64,000 nucleotides of DNA, from contig NZ_WHOA01000220.1 in NCBI RefSeq assembly GCF_013141715.1, positions 1 to 64,000 on the forward strand. The letters run 5' to 3'. This stretch comes from Paenibacillus phytorum (lineage in GTDB: Bacteria > Bacillota > Bacilli > Paenibacillales > NBRC-103111). Below, in pieces: positions 44,128 to 53,096 of this stretch. The notes beneath the pieces were generated by a model that worked only from the letters and a program-made list of their open reading frames with translations, was not told the DNA's origin and did no database searches. Each line of letters opens with the position of its first letter. The stretch's first letter is position 1. The translations under genes and the position numbers were made by a program.

Positions 44128-47100
44128 TCATCCTATCATCAAAATCTCTCGAATCTCTTGCTCCGTCAAGGCGGACAAGGCCTCCTGACCCGGTTGAATC
44201 ACTTCATCAATCAGGTTCTTCTTTTTCTGTTGGAGCTCATACATTTTATCTTCTACGGTACCTTGCGCAACAAGACGGATCACCTGCACGACCTTCTTCT
44301 GCCCGATTCGATGAGCACGGTCGGCTGCTTGCTGCTCCACGGCAGGATTCCACCATAGGTCGTAAAGGATAACGGTGTCGGCACCGGTAAGGTTTAGTCC
44401 AGTACCGCCAGCTTTTAATGAGATGAGGAACAGGTCTCGCTCGCCTTCATTAAATTTGTTGCACAACTCTACGCGTTCGGCAGTTGGGGTTTTACCGTCT
44501 AAGTAGAAATACGGCACCCCTTGATAGCCTAGGTCTCGCCCGATCATGCCCAGCATCGCTGTAAATTGCGAGAATATCAGCACCCGCTTGCCGGCGCTTC
44601 TGCATTCTTCGATAATCTGCATGAGCTGCTCGAATTTGGCCGAGCTTCCGGTATAATCTTCGACGAACAGAGACGGGTGGCAGCACAGCTGGCGAAGTCG
44701 GGTCAAGCCGGCCAGAATTTTGATCCGATGTTTATTAAAGCTGTCTTTGTTCAGATGCTTCAGTGTTTCCTGTTGCAGTTCGGCCAAATAGGCAACATAC
44801 AGCTTCTTCTGCTCTGGCAGCAGCTCGGAAGCTTGCAGCGACTCGATCTTCTCCGGAAGTTCCTTCAGAACGTCGGTCTTCAACCTGCGCAGCAGAAACG
44901 GCCGAACCCGCTTGGCTACACTTTCACGGGATAAGTCATTGAATGCCCTTCTCCCGGGGAACAATTGAGGGAACACCGCGTCAAAGATGGACCATAGTTC
45001 CTCAAGCCTGTTCTCTACTGGAGTGCCAGTAAGCGCAAAACGGTATTGGGCCTGAATCTCCTTCACCGCCTGGGCCGTCTGCGTGGTGTGGTTCTTGAAC
45101 ACTTGCGCCTCGTCCAAAATAAGCGTATGGAACGATTGCTTCGTATACAGGTCGATATCCCTACGCAAAAGCGGGTAAGAGGTTATGAGGACATCCACTT
45201 GTGAGGCATGTTTCAGAATCTTGCTGCGCTCCTCTCTGCTCCCATCGGCAATGGAAGCCCGAATCTCTGGCGAGAATTTCTTCAGCTCATTGAGCCAATT
45301 GTAGACGAGAGAAGCGGGAGCAACAATGATCGCCGGCAGCGCCTGTTTTCTGATCTCGGGCAGCACAGAGACAATAAAAGCGATACTTTGTATGGTTTTA
45401 CCCAGGCCCATATCGTCTGCCAAGATGCCGCCGAAATTGTACTGGGCCAGCGTCTTCAGCCATTGGAAGCCATACTTCTGGTAATCCCGAAGTACAGGCT
45501 CCAGACTGGCCGGCACAGTGAAATCCAGATTATCCGGATTTCGCATGTTTTCCAGTAACTGGCGGAATGTTCTGCCCAGCTTAACGGTATTTCCTTGCCT
45601 CTCAGAGTCCATCAAGATGAGCCCGCGGACTAAGGGGAGGCGGAATTCTGCTGCTTTCACGTCCTCCTTGGTAATGCCCATTTCGTTCATGACGCGGACA
45701 ATTTCCTGAAACTCCACGCTTTCGAGCGGCAATAACGCTCCATCCGGCAGCCGGTGGTATTTGCGTTTCTCCCCAAGGGATTTCAACAGCTTGCGGATTT
45801 CCGATTCAGGAATACCTTCCATATCGAACTTGAATTCCAGCCAATCTGTACGTTCATCCACATCAACCTTGACCTTCGGGGCATGTCCGGTTAGAAGTCT
45901 TGTTTTCACGGCAGACGTGGCATAAACAGTTACCAGCTTCTCCAATTGCGGAACGACGTAGTACAGAAATTCGTATTCCTCGTCTTCGCTATCCATGAAA
46001 TATCCCCCCTCCGTCTTAGCGAAGGGACTTTGCTCCATAAGCTCCAGAATTCGTCGCTCCTGATCTCCGTCTCGCATTAGAATGCGGTCGGTTCCGCGCT
46101 TATGTTCATTGCCTTCTAGCGGGTTAATGACAATATCGCCGTATTGAAACTCCAGACCGGCAAGCAGTCGATCTTTCACTCGGTCCAAATACAACTTAGC
46201 CTTTAATGGCGTTCTCATAATGCGGTCGGAAATAGCCCCAGCGATATGGACACTGCCTAGCTTCATCAGGCCAGGAATCACTTTTTCCATAAAAGGTTCC
46301 ATTTGTGCGGGTGGAATCTGAATTTGGTGCTTGCTGGAGTTTTCGAGCATTTGCTTTAGCTCCGAAAGGCGCTTGCACGGTTCAGCCTGGATGTGCAGCA
46401 GCTTTCCTTCGGAAAGGACAACTCCATACGATTCCATAACCGTAATCTTGTCCAGACCTTGGACATCCAATTGGAAGTCTTCGGCCTCTGTTTGGTCGAA
46501 CTCAAAGTGGAGCGGGATGGGTTCATCGGATACACGGATTCCATCGAATGTGCGGTTATCCTGCTCAAGTTTTACGGACGATGCCTCGATAAGCGCGGGA
46601 AGAAAGGTTGTCCATGAGAAAGGAGGGACCAGAAGCATCCGATCGCCACTCAAATGATTCACACGAACGGAGTACGTAGTTGAAGTCTCAAGGTACATCT
46701 GCTCATTGCGATAAATTTCGATGAGCTGCCGAATGACCGCATCATCTTCTTTTTGAAAACTATGGAGCATAGGGTCGTAGGTGAAATGCTTTGAAAATGC
46801 ATAGGCTTCTCTCCGCTCAATATGATCAAGAAATTCTCTTAATCTTTGGACGATATACATTCGTTTAGGACCGACCTTCATCTCAATCCCGAACATGAAC
46901 TTCCGATAGCCGTATTGGAATGGTTTGCAAGTAAACTCCAGTTCTAGTTCATCTCTTGTATCGAAAAGAGGTTGTGAACGGCTTGGACGCTGCGGTTTGT
47001 TCCCGAACAAATCCAGCATATGGCTCGTCAACCTTCGATCTCCCTCTGAATGTCCAATAGGCGGGGGTATTGTACCCACGACTCGAGATACTTGCTGAAT

Positions 47101-47382
47101 AGCATGAATATTCAGCAGCACGGCAGCAATATGTTCGCAGTATTTATCGTCCGGATCATACGCAGGACAGGTGCAATGAGCAATAACATCCCCGTTTGTA
47201 TCATTTTCAACGGTTACTAGGTAGGTGCCGTTATATCCTTCGACCGTGGCTTCATAGAGTGGTGTTTCAGGATCTTCATTTAGGAAAGTCACTTGTCTTT
47301 CATGGTAGTAGGCTTCTCCTTTTTCATAAGAAAACCGACCGCACAACAACCTAATGATCCCATCTGTCAGCTGAAAGCTCAT
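44128..47382 (-). CDS. SNF2 helicase with fused N-terminal SWIM zinc finger
   Basis: 1084 residues. A SWIM motif, CxC-x9-CxH (CTCPAYDPDDKYCEH), lies at residues 70-84. A long middle region (about 150-610) resembles SNF2-associated domains. The motor starts near 640 with Walker A DDMGLGKT near 657, and the later motifs are LDEAQVFKN, LTGTPVENRLEELWS, SLKAGGTGLNLTGADTV and DRAHRIGQKKVVQVI. The frame extends to 47484, but ATG at 47382 has AAGGAAGGATCAAGG before it and starts MSFQLTDGIIRLL. It may share ancestry with the two-gene locus at 634-5123. Confidence 0.92.
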   Translation of the reverse strand: MSFQLTDGIIRLLCGRFSYEKGEAYYHERQVTFLNEDPETPLYEATVEGYNGTYLVTVENDTNGDVIAHCTCPAYDPDDKYCEHIAAVLLNIHAIQQVSRVVGTIPPPIGHSEGDRRLTSHMLDLFGNKPQRPSRSQPLFDTRDELELEFTCKPFQYGYRKFMFGIEMKVGPKRMYIVQRLREFLDHIERREAYAFSKHFTYDPMLHSFQKEDDAVIRQLIEIYRNEQMYLETSTTYSVRVNHLSGDRMLLVPPFSWTTFLPALIEASSVKLEQDNRTFDGIRVSDEPIPLHFEFDQTEAEDFQLDVQGLDKITVMESYGVVLSEGKLLHIQAEPCKRLSELKQMLENSSKHQIQIPPAQMEPFMEKVIPGLMKLGSVHIAGAISDRIMRTPLKAKLYLDRVKDRLLAGLEFQYGDIVINPLEGNEHKRGTDRILMRDGDQERRILELMEQSPFAKTEGGYFMDSEDEEYEFLYYVVPQLEKLVTVYATSAVKTRLLTGHAPKVKVDVDERTDWLEFKFDMEGIPESEIRKLLKSLGEKRKYHRLPDGALLPLESVEFQEIVRVMNEMGITKEDVKAAEFRLPLVRGLILMDSERQGNTVKLGRTFRQLLENMRNPDNLDFTVPASLEPVLRDYQKYGFQWLKTLAQYNFGGILADDMGLGKTIQSIAFIVSVLPEIRKQALPAIIVAPASLVYNWLNELKKFSPEIRASIADGSREERSKILKHASQVDVLITSYPLLRRDIDLYTKQSFHTLILDEAQVFKNHTTQTAQAVKEIQAQYRFALTGTPVENRLEELWSIFDAVFPQLFPGRRAFNDLSRESVAKRVRPFLLRRLKTDVLKELPEKIESLQASELLPEQKKLYVAYLAELQQETLKHLNKDSFNKHRIKILAGLTRLRQLCCHPSLFVEDYTGSSAKFEQLMQIIEECRSAGKRVLIFSQFTAMLGMIGRDLGYQGVPYFYLDGKTPTAERVELCNKFNEGERDLFLISLKAGGTGLNLTGADTVILYDLWWNPAVEQQAADRAHRIGQKKVVQVIRLVAQGTVEDKMYELQQKKKNLIDEVIQPGQEALSALTEQEIREILMIG

Positions 47383-47486
47383 TACCTTGATCCTTCCTTT
47401 TGAAAATATATATGTTCCAGAATTGTTAATGGTTGAATTCATTATAGCAAACATTCGTTCTCGTGAAAAACAAGCTCTAACCAAGA

Positions 47487-47527
47487 AAAAATGCAGCCCA
47501 ATTCCAAATGGAGAATGGACTGCATGT
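47487..47527 (-). terminator. Terminator upstream of the fused helicase gene (minus strand)
   Basis: On the minus strand, GCAGTCCATTCTCCA and TGGAATTGGGCTGC (one or two mismatches) form a hairpin around an ATTT loop, followed by TTTTTT. It terminates whatever lies upstream on the minus strand, at least the short frame ending at 47529. Confidence 0.6.
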
Positions 47528-47528
47528 A

Positions 47529-47615
47529 TTACTTGGCTGTCATCGATTTCCGAATGGCAGATCCGAACAATTCGACAATGGTCTTCCTAGAGAGGACGCG
47601 TCCCCTACGATCCAA
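47529..47615 (-). CDS. Short basic ORF or gene-end relic (28 aa)
   Basis: TTG at 47615 opens a minus-strand frame of 28 residues, LDRRGRVLSRKTIVELFGSAIRKSMTAK in two pieces (LDRRGRVLSRKTIV and ELFGSAIRKSMTAK), ending three bases before a good terminator. An in-frame stop precedes the TTG. The composition is protein-like and basic. It may be the surviving C-terminus of a deleted gene. No function can be given. Confidence 0.25.
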   Translation of the reverse strand: MDRRGRVLSRKTIVELFGSAIRKSMTAK

Positions 47616-47796
47616 AATCTATTGATTTCTTCCCTATATTACCAAACGTTTTGATGCGTGTATATTAATAGATAGACAACGCTTTCGTATCCAACTATAC
47701 TACTGAAAGAGGGATATTTCCTCGGTTTGTGTCGAAAATTATTTCACGTCTACGTTGTAATATTGAGTTTACATCAAAAAGAAAGTGTGAAACTTC

Positions 47797-49542
47797 ATGA
47801 GAATCAACACCAAAGTCATTTATGTCACCTTTGCTATTGTTATTTTATTGCTTGTATTCAATAACACCTCTTATTATTGGTTCACGAAATCACTCTTAAC
47901 GCAAGCGTTATCTGAACGCATGGAATCGACTGCGAGTCAAATTCGCACATCCATTGAGCAATCAGAGGAAGGTTCATTTTTTGTAGAAGATTTGATTGGT
48001 GAGAATCTTCGTTCAGTCGCGCTTTTCGCCAAGAGTCAGCTAGATCCGGATATTGAAAAAGTTACGAATGAACAATTAATTGAGCTTGCCAGGCAAGCGG
48101 GGGTTGATGGTTTCTCGCTGATGAAGCGAAATGGTGATGATATTATGGTAGGTAAATCATCAGAGCCCAAGGAGCTTCAGATTAGAAGTACAAAAACATT
48201 CGGATATTGGTTTACGGCTTTTAGCCAGCTTCTAGATAATCATCAAGTTACGATTGCTGAGGGGCAAAAGCTGCTTAATTTCTGGTCGGGCATCTATGAA
48301 GTTCCGGCATCAGGTTCGAGCAATGTTAGTAAGTTTGGGTACTTTTATGATGGAAGCACTAATTATTTAATATGTGTGTTTGTCAATGCGGATAAGATTC
48401 AGAAATTCAAGCAAATCGTAGGCGCGGATACGATCGTGAAGAAAACGCTCGCTTCGAATCCAGATATTATGGAAATATCGGGACTGAACGGGATAACTTT
48501 TGGTACAAAGCCGATTGAGTATAAAGACAGTAGTGGGGTTCCATTCATATCGGTCTATGACCGCCCGGTTTTATTTGGTACATATAACATAACGAGTACG
48601 AAAGATCTGGATAATTACAAGGAGTCCATACAGGAAAATAAACCAGTTAGCGTTGTGGAGAGATGGAATGGGAAGCCCATTCTGAAAACGTTCATGTATG
48701 TTCCTGTTAAGGAAAAATTGACCGAAGTTCAAAGGGAAGTTCCTTATGTGATTACCATCGTCTCGGATTATCAAACGATTCAACGTACTTTAAACAAGCA
48801 GCTCGTTCAGCTTACAGTTCTCATTGTTTTATTTACGATTTTTAGCTGTGTGCTTATCTATTTGGTATTCCGATTTATTACGAAAAGCCGAGAAACAGCT
48901 GTCCAGTCTACACAAGAAATGTACATTCAAAACGTGGATCTGATGTTCGCTACGATACGTAGTCAACGGCATGACTTTCTAAACCATGTTCAAACCATGT
49001 ATGCTCTGCTGTCTAAAGGGAAAAAAGAAGACCAAATGAAATACATGAAGGAATTAATTGAAGAAATCAACGAAGTGAACGATATCATTCGAATTGGGCA
49101 TCCGGCAATTGCAGCTCTTATCCAAGCAAAGATTGCGCTTGCCATGAGAACCAAAATCGATTTCAATTACCATTTTACCGGACTAGAAGGCTTGTCGTTA
49201 GGTGTGAAATCCGTTGATATCGTGAAAATTATTGGGAACTTGATTGATAATGCGTTTGATGAGGTCAATAAATTCCCACCAGACGAACGTGAGGTCATGG
49301 TTAACGGATGGTCGGAGTCGAACCATTTAACCATATCTGTAACCAACCCGGTTGATCCCGAATTCCAACTTGATGATTATAACAAAATGTTCACGATTGG
49401 CTACAGCACCAAAGGTGGAGGTGAGCACCAGGGGCTTGGTCTATCGGTTGTGAAGGAACGAATCGAGTTTTACAAAGGAACCATCGAAGTGTCTGTGGCA
49501 GACGGCTGCATCTGTTTCAAAATATCGGTTCCGATGCAATAA
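47797..49542 (+). CDS. Sensor histidine kinase of the Spo0B/CitA-like type (orphan)
   Basis: 581 residues. TM1 (about 8-28), an extracellular sensor domain (about 29-335), and TM2 (about 342-365) precede a dimerisation domain with phosphoacceptor His in RHDFLNHVQTMYALLS near residue 391, the SpoOB_a pattern. The ATPase domain shows NLIDNAFDEVNKFPPDE near 485 and GLGLSVVKERIEFYKG near 548. This is the HPK7-like class that usually senses carboxylates or small ligands outside the cell. No response regulator gene adjoins it; the MocR gene follows convergently. Confidence 0.88.
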   Translation: MRINTKVIYVTFAIVILLLVFNNTSYYWFTKSLLTQALSERMESTASQIRTSIEQSEEGSFFVEDLIGENLRSVALFAKSQLDPDIEKVTNEQLIELARQAGVDGFSLMKRNGDDIMVGKSSEPKELQIRSTKTFGYWFTAFSQLLDNHQVTIAEGQKLLNFWSGIYEVPASGSSNVSKFGYFYDGSTNYLICVFVNADKIQKFKQIVGADTIVKKTLASNPDIMEISGLNGITFGTKPIEYKDSSGVPFISVYDRPVLFGTYNITSTKDLDNYKESIQENKPVSVVERWNGKPILKTFMYVPVKEKLTEVQREVPYVITIVSDYQTIQRTLNKQLVQLTVLIVLFTIFSCVLIYLVFRFITKSRETAVQSTQEMYIQNVDLMFATIRSQRHDFLNHVQTMYALLSKGKKEDQMKYMKELIEEINEVNDIIRIGHPAIAALIQAKIALAMRTKIDFNYHFTGLEGLSLGVKSVDIVKIIGNLIDNAFDEVNKFPPDEREVMVNGWSESNHLTISVTNPVDPEFQLDDYNKMFTIGYSTKGGGEHQGLGLSVVKERIEFYKGTIEVSVADGCICFKISVPMQ

Positions 49543-50952
49543 TCATCGTATCCAAGCTTCTTTTAATAATTGAATCCCGCGCTCCATATTCTTCATGGTT
49601 ATTCCACCAAAGCCCAAGTAAATCTTGGGCTTTTTGTTATTGGGTATTAGCTCTGCCTGTTGAGTGGTGTATACACGAACCCCTTTTGTAAGGGCTAGCT
49701 CCTTTAACATTTCTGCTGAACATGCAATTTGGACCGTCAATTCAATGTGCAGTCCTGCTCCCCCGCCTTCTATTTGAACAAGAGAGCCTAAATGAGTGTG
49801 TATTAGCTGGAGCATTTTCTCATGTTTTCTCCGATACGTGTTACGCATACGCCTGATATGACGGTACCAATGTCCACGTTCCATGAACAGAGCCATGGCG
49901 AGTTGATCCATATGTGAGGGGCTAGAGAGCGTGCGTTCCATAGTTTGAAGTTTAGGCAAAAGTGGATGAGGCAGCACCATATAATTCATACGTAATGCAG
50001 GCGTGAAAGCTTTGGAGAATGTTCCGATATAAATGACCACACCATGCTGATCAAGGCCTTGAAGGGAAGGAATGGTTTTGCCAGCATGACGAAATTCCCC
50101 ATCATAATCATCTTCAATAATATGGCTTTGATTGTGATATGCCCAGTGAATCAGCTCCTGCCTAATCGCATAGGATAAAGGGCTTCCTGAAGGCCGGTGG
50201 GAAGGAGTAACGTATACCGCGTCTATATTTGTGGGAATGATCTCAGCAATAGAAAGTTCATTTTCACTTAGCGGAAAAGGGACAACCGTATATCCGTTCT
50301 GTGTAAATATATCACCGACCTGTGCTATGGCATTCTTCTCAAAAGCGACTCGTGCGGATTGTCCGATTAGCTTCGAGAGGAGATGCAGGCTGTTAGACAT
50401 GCCCGTTCCAACAATGATTTGCTCTGGGGAGCAGGACACACCTCTGGATTGCTTTAAATAATGGGCAATTTGGAGTCGCAGTGCATATTCGCCTTTGTTG
50501 TCGCCATATTGGTGAATGCGGCCGCTGTTGTAGGAAAAGGATTCATTTAAGCAAGCCTTCCACGCTTGAAGCGGGAAAGACTCGCTGTCGATTTCTAATA
50601 GACTAAAATCAATAGGAGCTTCGTGTGGAGATTGCAGAACTTTCATGTTGGAAATTTGTGTGTCTTTCGGTAGATTGAACGCATGTTGGTTTGGGATCGG
50701 TGGATGCAAGGAGGGAGCGACCACATAAAGACCTGAACGAGGCCTACTTATCACATATCCTTCTTCAATAAGCATTTGATAAGCCGTTTCAATTGTATTT
50801 TTACTAAAATGTATCTGTTGGCTGAGGGTGCGAATGGATGGTAATTTCGTTCTGTCTTGGATATCACCGCGCTGGATAAGACCTCGGATATGTCGATATA
50901 ACTGTATATAAAGTGGACCTTGTTCATCACTTTTAAGCAAAATATCGAACAT
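49543..50952 (-). CDS. MocR/PdxR-type GntR regulator with aminotransferase domain
   Basis: 469 residues. The N-terminal GntR winged helix (about 1-75) reads DEQGPLYIQLYRHIRGLIQ and KLPSIRTLSQQIHFSKNTIETAYQML. The remaining part is a fold-type I aminotransferase domain with DDYDGEFRHAG near 260 and the PLP Lys in GTFSKAFTPALRMNY near 290. Such proteins usually sense pyridoxal phosphate or gamma-aminobutyrate. The frame reaches 51039, but ATG at 50952 has TGAGGTCTTCC before it and starts at the conserved MFDILLK. It is divergent from a RidA-family gene. Confidence 0.9.
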   Translation of the reverse strand: MFDILLKSDEQGPLYIQLYRHIRGLIQRGDIQDRTKLPSIRTLSQQIHFSKNTIETAYQMLIEEGYVISRPRSGLYVVAPSLHPPIPNQHAFNLPKDTQISNMKVLQSPHEAPIDFSLLEIDSESFPLQAWKACLNESFSYNSGRIHQYGDNKGEYALRLQIAHYLKQSRGVSCSPEQIIVGTGMSNSLHLLSKLIGQSARVAFEKNAIAQVGDIFTQNGYTVVPFPLSENELSIAEIIPTNIDAVYVTPSHRPSGSPLSYAIRQELIHWAYHNQSHIIEDDYDGEFRHAGKTIPSLQGLDQHGVVIYIGTFSKAFTPALRMNYMVLPHPLLPKLQTMERTLSSPSHMDQLAMALFMERGHWYRHIRRMRNTYRRKHEKMLQLIHTHLGSLVQIEGGGAGLHIELTVQIACSAEMLKELALTKGVRVYTTQQAELIPNNKKPKIYLGFGGITMKNMERGIQLLKEAWIR

Positions 50953-51067
50953 GGAAGACCTCAAATCTGACCCCTGAATTTGATGGGAAACTGAGCCTAA
51001 TGGCAGGGTCAATAATAGTATAGACTTTAGGATAAGCAATTATCAATATCGTCAGAGGTGAAGCATA

Positions 51068-51523
51068 GTGACAGAATCGATTGAGACGAAGTTAAACCAA
51101 CTAGGTATTGTGCTACCTGATAGCAGCGGCCCTGCTGCAAACTATGTTAATTATGTTGTAACTGGTCAATTGTTGTTTATTTCGGGAAAAGGTCCATCAG
51201 GGAAGCCAAAAGGGAAGCTTGGGTTGGATTACAGAACAGAAGAAGGCTACCAACTGGCACGCTTGGCAGGCCTTGAAGTGCTTGCTGCAGCCAAACATGC
51301 ACTTGGCAGCTTGGATAGGATTACACAAGTCGTTAAGGTTCAAGGTTTCGTCAATGCAGATCCTAATTACGTCGAACATCATTTGGTGTTAAATGGGGTC
51401 TCTGACCTTATGCAGGAGGTATTCGGTGAGAAGGGGGCTCATGCTCGATCGGTTCTGGGAGCTAATTCTTTACGAGATAATCTTCCTCTTGTCGTTGATA
51501 CGATATTTGAGATTACAAAATAA
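51068..51523 (+). CDS. ridA: RidA/YjgF-family protein (TdcF-like)
   Basis: 151 residues of the RidA fold, subtype with ETKLNQLGIVLPD start, ISGKGPSG near residue 40, and HARSVLGANSLRDNLPLVVDTIFEI at the end. The Arg in HARSVLG occupies the position of the substrate-carboxylate-binding Arg of enamine/imine deaminases. It removes reactive imines such as 2-aminoacrylate, a natural fit to the adjacent PLP-dependent regulator. The start is GTG after AGAGGTGAAGC, 115 bases from the divergent MocR gene. Confidence 0.88.
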   Translation: MTESIETKLNQLGIVLPDSSGPAANYVNYVVTGQLLFISGKGPSGKPKGKLGLDYRTEEGYQLARLAGLEVLAAAKHALGSLDRITQVVKVQGFVNADPNYVEHHLVLNGVSDLMQEVFGEKGAHARSVLGANSLRDNLPLVVDTIFEITK

Positions 51524-51540
51524 ATTCATTTAGAGGCAGA

Positions 51541-51590
51541 GAAAAAAATGAGGTGGCAAGGTTACTTGCCTTCTCATTTTTTTGTTTTTC
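51541..51590 (+). terminator. Intrinsic terminator of the RidA gene
   Basis: AAAAAATGAG (51542-51551) with CTCATTTTTT (51573-51582) encloses GGCAAG / CTTGCC (51555-51570). T-rich end follows. Confidence 0.75.
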
Positions 51591-51597
51591 TACCGAT

Positions 51598-51745
51598 GAA
51601 AGCCACCCGGCACTAGTTAGCGGAACGCAGATGCGTTATTTTGGGAAATCGTCGTTCCTCTTCCTCCTGATTTCGGGTGTATTTCGACCAAATAGCGCAT
51701 CGACGTTCCTCAGCAAATGCTGGTTACCGATTTTTGGGACAGTTT
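51598..51745. repeat. Extragenic repeat with GGAAC / GCGCTATTT modules, copy 2
   Basis: Modules GGAACGCAGATGCGTTATTTT (51622-51642) and, inverted, AAATAGCGCATCGACGTTCCT (51690-51710), with an extra GTCGTTCCT at 51651. They match the modules at 29575-29752. A 69-codon frame in this stretch is not considered a gene. Confidence 0.65.
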
Positions 51746-51862
51746 ATTTTCTTTTTCAATAAAATCGTTACATGTAGTTTTCAAATACTTATGAATGGGG
51801 TAATGATAACTAACGAATGAAATGAATCGTGATATGTAGATTAATCGCAAGGGGGAGCATTG

Positions 51863-52348
51863 ATGAAGATATCAAAGTGTCGCTACAAGGAAGAGTTTAA
51901 GAAAAGTTTCATTCATTTATTTCCTCTGTTTGTGCTGTTTGCATTCATTTCTCCTGAGAAAAGTATGATGTCGATGGAAGAAATTCAACCAGGTCCGGCA
52001 TATCTGGCAGGAATGGTCATGCAAGTCAAAACCAATGATACAGAAACAGTTTTATTGGTCTCAGTTCCTGACAACTTGGAAGTTCCGAGTCATCTGCAGT
52101 ACCACTCTGAATTATGGGATGAGAATAATCCGATTCATTTGAGCCATCCTGTTATTTCTCCGAGAACGCAGGGGAAAGAAGTCGAGATCCTTTTCCAATC
52201 CACGATGAAAAAGGAATTGAACGACTTCTTAGGTGTTCCTGCTGTTGGTGAGATCGTGCAGAGCTTAGCAGAGCCCGACGCTCAAGGAGCGTATCATGCG
52301 CAATTTCTACTCAATGCCAATGGGGATTACATTGTTGCAACGCATTAA
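51863..52348 (+). CDS. Hypothetical secreted or membrane-anchored protein
   Basis: 161 residues with a single hydrophobic segment (about 19-33: FIHLFPLFVLFAFI) after a basic start, then a soluble domain with no motif I recognise. It could be exported as an anchored protein. ATG at 51863 has GGGGGAG at five bases before it; a TTG at 51860 is less likely. It overlaps the convergent YdjM-like gene by four bases at the 3-prime end. Confidence 0.6.
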   Translation: MKISKCRYKEEFKKSFIHLFPLFVLFAFISPEKSMMSMEEIQPGPAYLAGMVMQVKTNDTETVLLVSVPDNLEVPSHLQYHSELWDENNPIHLSHPVISPRTQGKEVEILFQSTMKKELNDFLGVPAVGEIVQSLAEPDAQGAYHAQFLLNANGDYIVATH

Positions 52349-52869
52349 AACAAAGCGCTATGACTTAAAATTTGAGGAAGTATATAAGTCCAAAAAGGGA
52401 TGATTAGACTCAAAGCCAGAAGTAACCATCGGAAAACGGTCTCGCTCACTGAACCCGTGTCAATAGCTATCCATTTAGGGAGTAGACGAATCTTGAAAGG
52501 AATAGGCCAGAAGAGCTGAACCCCTCTATCATTGAATAAATCGATAAACGAGTGTGACGCGTAAGAGAGGATGAATACCCAGAAATATAAAGGTGATAAG
52601 GGCATTGCAATTACAACTAAGAGCAGTAGAAAAAGCAGGGAATGAGTGACGGTTCTATGCTTTACCTTCAGCAGCCGCAGCAGAGCAGATAAAGGAAAAA
52701 GAACCTTAGCCATTGTAGAACCTGGCTTATCGACATCCGCTAGCGTGCCTGCCAAACAACCAAGTAGGAGAGCACCAGCGGCATCCCATGAGAAGAAACT
52801 AATATCTTGATACGTGAGAACGATTTCCGCGGAAATGAATCCGGCAATACTGTGTGTTTTTTGTAACAT
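52345..52869 (-). CDS. YdjM/LexA-regulated membrane-bound metal-dependent hydrolase family protein
   Basis: 174 residues with four or five hydrophobic segments. Family motifs are THSIAGFISAE near residue 5, LAGTLADVDKPGS near 40, KHRTVTHSLLFLLL near 68 (HRxxTHS), and YASHSFIDLFNDRGVQLFWP near 100. These histidines and aspartates form the putative metal site. Its cellular role is not established. The ATG follows GGAGCTTAAG. Confidence 0.88.
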   Translation of the reverse strand: MLQKTHSIAGFISAEIVLTYQDISFFSWDAAGALLLGCLAGTLADVDKPGSTMAKVLFPLSALLRLLKVKHRTVTHSLLFLLLLVVIAMPLSPLYFWVFILSYASHSFIDLFNDRGVQLFWPIPFKIRLLPKWIAIDTGSVSETVFRWLLLALSLIIPFWTYILPQILSHSALF

Positions 52870-53096
52870 CTTAAGCTCCTACCCATTCGTGATTTACGAT
52901 AACTGTATATTATTCGCATGCGATTCCTAAATTGAGGGGAAGCCGAAAAAATAAATATTCCATGTCGTATTCTACCTATAAGATTGTCTGAATCCACCTT
53001 CATAATGCGTCATAAGATGCTCTACAATAGGACATATTGATGCTTATTTATGAATAGGGTATACGACATTTTTGATAAAAGTAGGAGGATTTTTGA

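Noticed and set aside
46331-46657. 108-codon plus-strand ORF within the fused SNF2 gene
   Set aside because: Antisense to a conserved part of the helicase; no independent translation signal.
51553-51762. 69-codon ORF across the RidA terminator and the extragenic repeat
   Set aside because: It overlaps a terminator stem and repeat modules, which explain the open frame.
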